In this document: positions 1 to 7,139 of the stretch, piece by piece
Layout of the letters: every line of letters starts with the position of its first letter
Numbering within the stretch: position 1 is the first letter of the stretch
NCBI GenBank assembly: GCA_015056005.1
Contig: SVHB01000025.1
Span: forward strand, 1 to 33,666
Length of the DNA: 33,666 bases
Direction of reading: 5' to 3'
Source: Clostridiales bacterium
GTDB taxonomy: Bacteria; Bacillota; Clostridia; Christensenellales; UBA1750
The notes under the pieces: generated by a model
Database searches by the model: none
What the model was told of the DNA's origin: nothing
What the model saw: only the letters and a program-made list of their open reading frames with translations
Position numbers and translations under genes: made by a program

Positions 1-50
1 GCATCGGCTTTATCCCTTTGGAAGAACTTGCGAAAAAGGAAACGGCGTGA
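1..50 (+). CDS. 3' end of an unidentified CDS truncated by the window edge (…IGFIPLEELAKKETA*)
   Basis: Open frame from base 3 to TGA at 48-50; the stop lies inside a hairpin stem. Confidence 0.45.
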   Translation, partial: IGFIPLEELAKKETA

Positions 51-89
51 CCGAAGTCACGCCGTCCCTTGAAAACAGTCGTTTTCAAG
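42..89 (+). terminator. Two tandem perfect hairpins (ACGGCGTGAC/GTCACGCCGT and CTTGAAAAC/GTTTTCAAG)
   Basis: Stems at 42-51/56-65 and 68-76/81-89, followed by a T-rich stretch (CATTTTTC). Confidence 0.55.
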
Positions 90-148
90 CATTTTTCAAA
101 ATAACTGTTTTACGAAGCCCCGCCATTTGACGCGGAGGTCTTTTAGCT

Positions 149-1621
149 TTATTTTGCAATTATCGGGATCTCAAAAAGTATGGGGGTATGGCGGCCGGTA
201 ACAATTCCTTCAACGATGATCCTGTTGATAGGCGCCATTTCCTCTGCTGCGGTAAAGGTGAAATGCGCTTTATCGCCCTTATCGCGGAAGCAATGATCAC
301 AATATACGCGGGTAGTTTTTTTATCCGCGCTTATGCCTTCGGGAAGTATCAGCCTTACATCTACATTCACGGGAATATAAAGCTTGTTTACAAAGCGAAC
401 GGTCACGTTTACAGATTCGCCGACAGCGAGCGCAGGCTCTTTATCGAATTCGACAACCGCGCGCATAATGTGATTATTGTAGGCTTCGATAATATACTGC
501 GGGCGGTTCATTGGGTCACGGTCATATGCCGAGTCATGCAATACACCGGAAGGGCAAGGCGGGAAATGATCGATCAGAACACTTTCGCCTGAAGTCCAGA
601 CACAGGGAAGATTATTGGCTGTAAGAACGGATGGGATCATGTTCATTACACGCTGAGTGAGCTCATCCACGGTGCGCAGATAACGGATATTGTTAAAGGT
701 TCTGTCGATAGAAACCGTTACTATCTCATCGCCGATGAAATCCGCCCAATCCTCAGGGATGCCCTTAGTGCCGCCAAGGATACCCAAAAACGCTCCTACT
801 GTAGCACCGGTGCAGTCGGTATCATCACCGCAGTTCACGGCAGTGAGCATGGACTTTTTGAAGTCACCTTCCCCGTAAAGAAGACCGAGCACAACGTAGC
901 CTACATTTGCGGGAGCCATGAACCAGCCGATATCCTCGCTGTTGCGTACAAGCTCGTTCCTTACATCCTGCCATGGCTTGCCGGAATCATAGCCGTCCAT
1001 GGCTGTTTTGACCGCCCTTGCAACCCTGCTGTTTGCGGGTATGGCTTCAAGTGATTTATTCAGAATATCCCTTATGTCATTATTAAAAAATGCAAGGGAT
1101 TCCATGGTTGCTGTGAACTGCTCCGCTACAGTACCCTCACCCATTCCGTGATCTATGCAGGCATCGGCAAAAGCGTATCTTCTTGCGACCTCAGGATATC
1201 CGGGAGCGAAGCAAGCCCATATCTCGGAGCGGATCCAGGCGCCGTTGGAATGCCTCCAATACCCGTTATTCATTTCACCGCAAAGGGGTGCGGGAATGCC
1301 CGCGCGCATATTGGCTTTGCCTATTCCGTATTCATTCCAGGGGGCGGGAAGATATGAGAGCCAATAATCGCCGATCTCGTTTGATCCGAGCTGATACGGA
1401 CCTACCTCTTCCATTGCGCAAAGCCAGATGAGCTGCAGGTCAAGGTCATCGTTTGGCAGAGGATCACCTTTTTGAGTGGTAAAGCCCGGAACATCCAGGA
1501 TCTCCCTCCTGCCCTCAAAAGGACCTCCGATCGTACCACCGATGTTCTTGCCAATCCAGCATGCATATACCTTATCACGAATATAGTCATAATTGAGCTT
1601 AACAACGTCTTTTGGAATCAT
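149..1621 (-). CDS. ADP-ribosylglycohydrolase family protein with an extra C-terminal beta-rich domain
   Basis: Motifs PNDDLDLQLIWL and NCGDDTDCTGATVGAFLG match the ADP-ribosylglycohydrolase metal-site pattern; ATG at 1621 is preceded by AAGGAG. The ORF-track start at 1660 is probably too far upstream. Confidence 0.85.
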   Translation of the reverse strand: MIPKDVVKLNYDYIRDKVYACWIGKNIGGTIGGPFEGRREILDVPGFTTQKGDPLPNDDLDLQLIWLCAMEEVGPYQLGSNEIGDYWLSYLPAPWNEYGIGKANMRAGIPAPLCGEMNNGYWRHSNGAWIRSEIWACFAPGYPEVARRYAFADACIDHGMGEGTVAEQFTATMESLAFFNNDIRDILNKSLEAIPANSRVARAVKTAMDGYDSGKPWQDVRNELVRNSEDIGWFMAPANVGYVVLGLLYGEGDFKKSMLTAVNCGDDTDCTGATVGAFLGILGGTKGIPEDWADFIGDEIVTVSIDRTFNNIRYLRTVDELTQRVMNMIPSVLTANNLPCVWTSGESVLIDHFPPCPSGVLHDSAYDRDPMNRPQYIIEAYNNHIMRAVVEFDKEPALAVGESVNVTVRFVNKLYIPVNVDVRLILPEGISADKKTTRVYCDHCFRDKGDKAHFTFTAAEEMAPINRIIVEGIVTGRHTPILFEIPIIAK

Positions 1622-1645
1622 GTTATCACTCCTTATATAAAATTT

Positions 1646-1679
1646 TATCACCGTATGCAAATGATAACATACGGTGATA
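1646..1679. repeat. 12-bp perfect inverted repeat TATCACCGTATG-N10-CATACGGTGATA
   Basis: Read directly from sequence; lies between the AraC-family gene and the ADP-ribosylglycohydrolase gene. Confidence 0.75.
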
Positions 1680-1699
1680 TCTTCTTCAATGCCCTGAGG

Positions 1700-2554
1700 T
1701 TACCTCGTCGGTACCTGATTTTTACTTTTTCTGTACTGCTGAGGAGTCATTCCCTTTATCTCAGCAAAGCGCTTATAAAAAGCCGTTTTCCCCGAATAGC
1801 CTACTTGTTCCATGATTTCACCGATGCTGAGCGTTGTATCTTCAAGCAGCTCCGATGCCTTTTCGATTCTGCTTTTACTGATGTATTCGGTAACGGTCAT
1901 CCCATAATGCTCTTTGAAAAACCTGCTGAAATAGGAAGGATTATAAAAGCAGTCCTTTGCAAGCGATTCAAGGGTCAGCTTTTCATCGCAATGCTCTTTG
2001 ATATATTCGGCAAAGTCAAGATTTCCGACCATTGGCAGCATTTTTCTGAAAACAAGAGTAAGAAGTATATTCAGTTGAGCTTTGAGCACCGATTCATAGC
2101 CCTTTTCCTTGTTTTCATATTCGGCTCGCATCATTTCAAGCAGACGTTCTATCCTGCTCCTTGCTGCGCCTTCAAACCTTATCATCGATCGCCCCATCTC
2201 AAGGGATTGGAAATCAGAAAACGCGGTAAGCGTAAGCAGCTCGAAAGCGTTTTCGGAATCTATCAGCTTTTCCGATATCCATTTGGGATCTATTAGTATA
2301 TCGATATACTCCATCAGTTCATCCATTCTAAAATAATGTATCTGACGATAGTTTATAAATAAAAGGCTGCCGCGTTCTACCCTGTATTCCCTTCCGCCGA
2401 CCCCATGCACACCGCTTCCGGAGACGATGTACACCATTTCAATAAACTCGTGCAGATGCTCGGGTTCATCGCGGTCATCGCGATGCGGCATAAGTTTGAT
2501 GCCGATGTTATCCGAAAAAAACTTATCCTTTGCATAGACCTTCATCTGCGGCAC
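1700..2554 (-). CDS. AraC family transcriptional regulator (N-terminal cupin, C-terminal HTH)
   Basis: Cupin-like H-EHLHEFIEMVYIVSGSG plus a C-terminal two-HTH AraC pattern (YNPSYFSRFFKEHYGMTVTEYISKSRIEKA…GYSGKTAFYKRFAEIKGMTPQQYRK). Confidence 0.92.
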   Translation of the reverse strand: MPQMKVYAKDKFFSDNIGIKLMPHRDDRDEPEHLHEFIEMVYIVSGSGVHGVGGREYRVERGSLLFINYRQIHYFRMDELMEYIDILIDPKWISEKLIDSENAFELLTLTAFSDFQSLEMGRSMIRFEGAARSRIERLLEMMRAEYENKEKGYESVLKAQLNILLTLVFRKMLPMVGNLDFAEYIKEHCDEKLTLESLAKDCFYNPSYFSRFFKEHYGMTVTEYISKSRIEKASELLEDTTLSIGEIMEQVGYSGKTAFYKRFAEIKGMTPQQYRKSKNQVPTR

Positions 2555-2561
2555 CTTTCTT

Positions 2562-3401
2562 TCAAAGCCTTTGATTCATTGCGGTTTTTGAGTATCTGTC
2601 GTATCCCGCCTGCTCGTAAAAGCGCAATGTCGATTCTTTCTTTGACCCTGTCATTAACATTATTTTGTAGCAATTATGCTCTTTTGCTATATCCCTTGCT
2701 CTATCAAGGCAGGCTGAAGCAAGCCCAAAACCTCTGTATTCCTTTTCGGTCACCACGTTTTCCACCACCGCATAGGGTCTTGCTCCGTGGGTCAGGTTTT
2801 GAATGATATTGAGCGCACAGGAAGATACTGCTTTTCCGTTTACCTTTGCAAGAATTATATACTGCCCTTCGTTTTTTAGTATATTCCCAAAGACGCCGTG
2901 TACATCGCCCGAGCCGTCGTTTATCGGGCTGAGCTGAGTATAAAGACAGAGTATATCGTCAAGATCGTTTTCCTTGGCGCACTCCACGGTAAGGTTCTTT
3001 AATACTTCACGTCTTTTGTTTTCCTTTTCGACGATCTTATCTATTATGCCTTTGTCCGCAGGGCAGAAAGTAAACAGATCAACCTCATCTGCGCTTATCC
3101 ATCTGATATCATGATGCTCTTTTTGTGTTATCTCGCCGCCGATGATATAGGTGTTATAAAAAGTAATATGTACAGTTATATCGGGATACTCATAAACGGT
3201 GTCAAAGAACATGCTCTCAGGCTTGACCTTAATCCCAAGCTCTTCCATGAGTTACCTTTTCAGCGCAGCCTCGGGCGTTTCTCCTGCTTCAATCTTTCCG
3301 CCGGGGAACTCCCACATAAGCGCTCTCTTTTTGTTTTCCGGACGCTGACATATCAGAAATTTATCTCGATCCCTGATTATTGCGGCAACTACTTCTACCA
3401 T
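2562..3401 (-). pseudogene. Nudix hydrolase-GNAT acetyltransferase fusion interrupted by an in-frame TAA at 3252-3254
   Basis: Minus-strand frame from ATG 3401: MVEVVAAIIRDRDKFLICQRPENKKRALMWEFPGGKIEAGETPEAALKR*LMEELGIKVKPE…, continuing into a GNAT domain (VVTEKEYRGFGLASACLDRARDIA…FYEQAGY). The frame is continuous across the stop. Confidence 0.8.
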
Positions 3402-3429
3402 TTTCTTTCCTCGCAAATCATGTTAATTG

Positions 3430-3459
3430 ATTATAGGCATATGCAGAGCATATTGTCAA
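3430..3459 (-). promoter_or_regulatory. Near-consensus sigma-70 type promoter for the Nudix-GNAT gene (TTGACA-N18-TATAAT)
   Basis: Minus strand: -35 TTGACA at 3459-3454, -10 TATAAT at 3435-3430. Confidence 0.75.
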
Positions 3460-3473
3460 CAAGGGTTTGGGGC

Positions 3474-3501
3474 TTTACAAAAAGCAAAAACGTGTTATAA
3501 T
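3474..3501 (+). promoter_or_regulatory. Sigma-70 type promoter for the DUF134-NifX gene (TTTACA-N16-TATAAT)
   Basis: -35 TTTACA at 3474-3479 and -10 TATAAT at 3496-3501, about 30 nt upstream of the ATG. Confidence 0.7.
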
Positions 3502-3530
3502 CGACATATGACGGAAAAGGAGTTGAAGTC

Positions 3531-4328
3531 ATGCCAAGACCGCAGCGTTTCAGAAGGGTTTGCGCAGAGCCCGTATGCTTAAGTTTTTCACCGGATAAGC
3601 CCGGCGCGCTTGAGGACATATTGCTAAGCGTGGATGAATTTGAGGTTATACGACTTGTAGACCACGAGAAAATGACGCATGAGCAATGTGCCCGTCAGAT
3701 GGATATTTCCAGAACTACGGTGACCGAAGTATACGAAAGCGCCCGTTTTAAGCTTTCAAAGGTGCTTGTGGAAGGACGCAGGCTGCTCATAAGCGGCGGC
3801 AATTACAGGCTGTGCGATGGAAGCTTTACAGGCTGCAAATTTGGCAGATGCATTGATTCCTTGACCAATATAAATATCGAAAAAGGAGAACATACAATGA
3901 GGATCGCAGTAACTTTTGAGAACGGACAGATATTCCAGCATTTCGGTCACACCGAACAGTTTAAGGTTTATGACATTGAAAACGGTCAGATCGTATCTGC
4001 GGTTGTTGCAGATACCAACGGCTCGGGACATGGCGCACTTGCTGGCTTCTTAAAGCTGAATAAGGTCGATGCGCTTATCTGCGGCGGCATTGGTATGGGC
4101 GCACAGATGGCTCTTGCTCAGGCAGGTATCGCTCTTTATGCAGGCGTTAAGGGCGATGCAGACGAGGCCGTGAAAGCTCTTGCAAAGGGAGAGCTCAGCT
4201 ATGATCCCAATGCAAACTGCGATCACCACGGTCATTCTCATGGCGATCACGATTGCGCCGATCATAATTGCTCTGACCACAGCTGCGATAGTCATGACCA
4301 CAACTGCGGCGGTAATTGTCACAAATAA
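3531..4328 (+). CDS. DUF134 domain protein fused to a NifX/NifB-type dinitrogenase iron-molybdenum cofactor domain, with a His/Cys-rich tail
   Basis: N-terminus MPRPQRFRRVCAEPVCLSFSPDKPG with an HTH-like region (DUF134); MRIAVTFENGQIFQHFGHTEQFKVYDIENG with ICGGIGMGAQMALAQAGI (NifX-like); C-terminus CDHHGHSHGDHDCADHNCSDHSCDSHDHNCGGNCHK. Confidence 0.88.
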   Translation: MPRPQRFRRVCAEPVCLSFSPDKPGALEDILLSVDEFEVIRLVDHEKMTHEQCARQMDISRTTVTEVYESARFKLSKVLVEGRRLLISGGNYRLCDGSFTGCKFGRCIDSLTNINIEKGEHTMRIAVTFENGQIFQHFGHTEQFKVYDIENGQIVSAVVADTNGSGHGALAGFLKLNKVDALICGGIGMGAQMALAQAGIALYAGVKGDADEAVKALAKGELSYDPNANCDHHGHSHGDHDCADHNCSDHSCDSHDHNCGGNCHK

Positions 4329-4405
4329 ATTTTGGTGACCTTGTCACGTTAAACATGCAGAAAATGTGTTATACTATGCTCAAAGAAAAGGAAGGGCAGA
4401 AACTT

Positions 4406-4603
4406 ATGAAGATCACATTAAATCCCGATGAAGCTGTTGTGAAAATGGTCAAGGAAGGTCTTGAAGCCAAGGGTGGATATTGCCCCTGCCGCCTTGAAAT
4501 GACCGAGGACAACAAGTGTATGTGCAAAGAATTCAGGGACCAGATCAAGGATCCCGATTTTGAAGGTTTTTGCCACTGTCTGCTTTACTACAAGCATAAG
4601 TAA
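4406..4603 (+). CDS. Ferredoxin-thioredoxin reductase catalytic-chain-like protein (65 aa)
   Basis: YCPCRLEMTEDNKCMCKEF…GFCHCLLYYK: three CxC motifs typical of FTR catalytic chains; ATG 4406 preceded by AAAGGAAGG. Confidence 0.82.
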   Translation: MKITLNPDEAVVKMVKEGLEAKGGYCPCRLEMTEDNKCMCKEFRDQIKDPDFEGFCHCLLYYKHK

Positions 4604-4623
4604 CATTTTCGGAGGTAATTATA

Positions 4624-4935
4624 ATGGCAGAAGTAAAGATCACCAAAGCAAATTTCGATCAGGAAGTTATTAAGTCCGATATTCCCGTGCTGCTTGATTT
4701 CTGGGCGGTATGGTGCGGTCCCTGCAGAATGATCGCTCCGATTCTTGAACAGATCGCAAACGAAAACGAAGGCAAGGTAAAGATCGGCAAGGTAAACGTC
4801 GACGAAGAGCCCGAGCTTGCAGCATCCTTCGGTATCGCCAGCATCCCCACTTTAATCGTATTCAAGGACGGCAAACCCGTTCAGGCAGCTGTCGGTGTAA
4901 GGCCCAAGGCTCAGATCGAGGCAATGCTCAAATAA
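4624..4935 (+). CDS. trxA: Thioredoxin
   Basis: WCGPCRMIAPILEQIA active site, VNVDEEPELAASFGIASIPTLIVFKDG. Confidence 0.95.
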   Translation: MAEVKITKANFDQEVIKSDIPVLLDFWAVWCGPCRMIAPILEQIANENEGKVKIGKVNVDEEPELAASFGIASIPTLIVFKDGKPVQAAVGVRPKAQIEAMLK

Positions 4936-4946
4936 AACATGCATAG

Positions 4947-4997
4947 ACTTCCCATTGCGGCGGATAATATTATTACCAAGCAATGGGAGGTTTTTTT
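4947..4997 (+). promoter_or_regulatory. Terminator-like hairpin with T7 tract that contains the rubrerythrin Shine-Dalgarno site
   Basis: Arms ACTTCCCATTG (4947-4957) and CAATGGGAGGT (4981-4991), one G-U pair, followed by T4991-4997; GGGAGG lies in the 3' arm and ATG is at 4998. Confidence 0.65.
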
Positions 4998-5657
4998 ATG
5001 GTAAAATACAGATGCAAGGTCTGCGGCGAGGTCTTTGAGCTGCCCAAAGGCTACGAAGAGGTATGTCCCGTTTGCAAAGCAAGGCTGGATAACCTTGAGA
5101 TCATCACTGATGAGCCGGCTAACAAATATGCGGGCACAAGGACTGAGAAGAATCTTGAAGCGGCTTTTGCGGGCGAATCTCAGGCAACGAACAAGTACAC
5201 CTATTTTGCTTCGATTGCAAAAAAGGAAGGCTATGAGCAAATTGCGGATATATTCTTAAAGACAGCGCACAACGAGCGCGAGCATGCAAAGCTTTGGTTC
5301 AAAGAGCTTAACGGCATTTCGCCCCGCACTTTAGAAAACCTCGGATATGCCGCTGACGGCGAGCATTACGAATGGACGGACATGTACGCATCCTTTGCCA
5401 AAACAGCCGAGGAAGAGGGCTTTTTGGAGCTTGCAGCGCGTTTCAAGCTTGTGGCGGCGATCGAAAAGCATCATGAGGAAAGATTTCGTGCGCTGCTCAA
5501 AAACGTGGAAACCAATAAGGTATTTGAAAAGAGCGATGTTAAGATCTGGGAATGCAGAAACTGCGGTCATATCGTTATCAGCGCACATGCGCCCGAGGTT
5601 TGTCCTACCTGCGATCACCCCAGAGCATTTTTTGAGATCAATTCAAAAAACTATTGA
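4998..5657 (+). CDS. Rubrerythrin with rubredoxin-like domains at both ends
   Basis: N-terminal [10 protein letters not shown]…EVCPVCKA, central diiron motifs ([27 protein letters not shown]), C-terminal [10 protein letters not shown]…EVCPTCDHP. Confidence 0.93.
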   Translation: MVKYRCKVCGEVFELPKGYEEVCPVCKARLDNLEIITDEPANKYAGTRTEKNLEAAFAGESQATNKYTYFASIAKKEGYEQIADIFLKTAHNEREHAKLWFKELNGISPRTLENLGYAADGEHYEWTDMYASFAKTAEEEGFLELAARFKLVAAIEKHHEERFRALLKNVETNKVFEKSDVKIWECRNCGHIVISAHAPEVCPTCDHPRAFFEINSKNY

Positions 5658-5683
5658 GCGGACTTGTAAAAGTCCGCTTTTTA
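5657..5683 (+). terminator. Rho-independent terminator after rubrerythrin
   Basis: AGCGGACTT-GTAA-AAGTCCGCT followed by TTTTAT. Confidence 0.85.
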
Positions 5684-5780
5684 TATCGCAATAATACAAT
5701 TTTTAGTATGAAAAATACCTTTCCCGATCGAATTCATTCATGTTATAATAAATCATCCCAGTTTATTGGAGGAAGAAAAG

Positions 5781-7016
5781 ATGAATGAGATACAATATAT
5801 TCGTGATCTTGCAAAGGAAGTATATGAATTTGCCGTAAGCCCGGAAATGAACAGACGCCGCGATCTTTGGCGCGATCATAACAGCCTCATATTCTCCCGC
5901 CCTCCGATCTATATCCGCAAAGTGCCTTTCTATGAATACGAAGAAGGTATCAACCTAAAGAGCACCGACCCTTACCTGCGCTCTATCGAATATGATCTGC
6001 TCTACAAGCTCTACCTTAAAAGGATAAAGACGGATGATACCATCACCGAGCCCTATCTTACCGTAAGGGCAGATGTTGACGTTCATCCCGACGGCGTATT
6101 CGGCGTACCAGCAGAGCTTGAAGAAAAGGTCGGCGATGTGCTTTGCGCCAGATACAACCCTTCGATAGTAGAGGAAGAGGACATTAAAAAGCTTTGCGTT
6201 CTCCCCTACCGTGTAAACGAAGAAACCACACAGAAAAAGCTTGAAAGGCTTCAGGAAGTGCTGAGCGGTACACTCGATGTTGTGGTCGACCGTCAGGCTC
6301 CCCTTTGCGGCATGTGGCAAAATGATATTTCCACCGCAATAGCCAAGATCCGCGGTCTTGAGCAAATTATGTGGGATGCATATGACCGCCCCGAATGGCT
6401 GCATGAGCTTTTAGCTTATATGCGCGACAGGATCCTTGAGCATATCGATCAGACCGAAGCTAAAGGCGGTTTCAGGCTTTGCAATCACCAGAACCAAGCC
6501 ATGCCCTATTGCCGCGAGCTTGAAGATCCTTCCGCTTCCGATAAGCCTGTTTCCACCAAGCAGCTTTGGGGATATATGGCAGCGCAGGAATACACAACCT
6601 TCGGTCCCGCTCAATTTGACGAGTTCATGTTCAGGTATCAAAAGCCCATACTTGAGCGCTACGGTCTTACCGCATACGGCTGCTGTGAGGATCTGACACA
6701 CAAGATTGACGTTATAAAAACCCTGAACAACCTTCGCAGGATAGCCGTTTCTCCCTTTGCAAACGTAAAGAAATGCGCCGAGCAGATCGGAAGCGACTAT
6801 GTTCTATCATGGAGACCCAATCCTTCCTCCGCCTGCTCCAGAGGCGTTGACGAAGACTTTGTCAGAGGCGAACTTAGAAATGTAATAGATATATGCAATG
6901 CAAACAAATGCAAATGGGACATTACCTTAAAGGATCTTGAGACAACCTCGGGCGATACTGAAGCTGTTATCAAGTGGACAAAGGTGATCCGCGACGAGCT
7001 TGAAAAGCATTATTGA
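5781..7016 (+). CDS. Uroporphyrinogen decarboxylase (UROD)-superfamily-like protein
   Basis: ATG 5781 preceded by GGAGGAAG; C-terminal half (YGLTAYGCCEDLTHKIDVIKTLNNLRRIAVSPFANVKKCAEQIGSDYVLSWRPNPSS) resembles UROD-like folds. Only family-level recognition. Confidence 0.6.
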   Translation: MNEIQYIRDLAKEVYEFAVSPEMNRRRDLWRDHNSLIFSRPPIYIRKVPFYEYEEGINLKSTDPYLRSIEYDLLYKLYLKRIKTDDTITEPYLTVRADVDVHPDGVFGVPAELEEKVGDVLCARYNPSIVEEEDIKKLCVLPYRVNEETTQKKLERLQEVLSGTLDVVVDRQAPLCGMWQNDISTAIAKIRGLEQIMWDAYDRPEWLHELLAYMRDRILEHIDQTEAKGGFRLCNHQNQAMPYCRELEDPSASDKPVSTKQLWGYMAAQEYTTFGPAQFDEFMFRYQKPILERYGLTAYGCCEDLTHKIDVIKTLNNLRRIAVSPFANVKKCAEQIGSDYVLSWRPNPSSACSRGVDEDFVRGELRNVIDICNANKCKWDITLKDLETTSGDTEAVIKWTKVIRDELEKHY

Positions 7017-7069
7017 TATAAACTTAGCCGATTTTACACTAAAAATGATCAAAACTGCGTAGAGAAAAC

Positions 7070-7112
7070 AAAGCCCTATATGGTATATTGTATTTATACC
7101 ATATGGGGCTTT
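7070..7112. repeat. 17-bp stem inverted repeat between the two UROD-family genes
   Basis: AAGCCCTATATGGTAT (7071-7086) and ATACCATATGGGGCTT (7096-7111), one G-U pair, 9-nt loop, plus an A-T closing pair. Confidence 0.8.
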
Positions 7113-7139
7113 AATACAATCAAATGGAGGTGTACGACC

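Noticed and set aside
1472-2296. 274-aa plus-strand ORF
   Set aside because: Antisense to the AraC regulator and ADP-ribosylglycohydrolase; the AraC motifs on the other strand are decisive.
3111-3500. 129-aa plus-strand ORF over the Nudix region
   Set aside because: Antisense to the Nudix-GNAT frame and spans both divergent promoters; no RBS.
4050-4322. 90-aa minus-strand ORF rich in V/I/A/M
   Set aside because: Shadow of the His/Asp-rich tail (GATCAC-type codons read in reverse), not a membrane protein.
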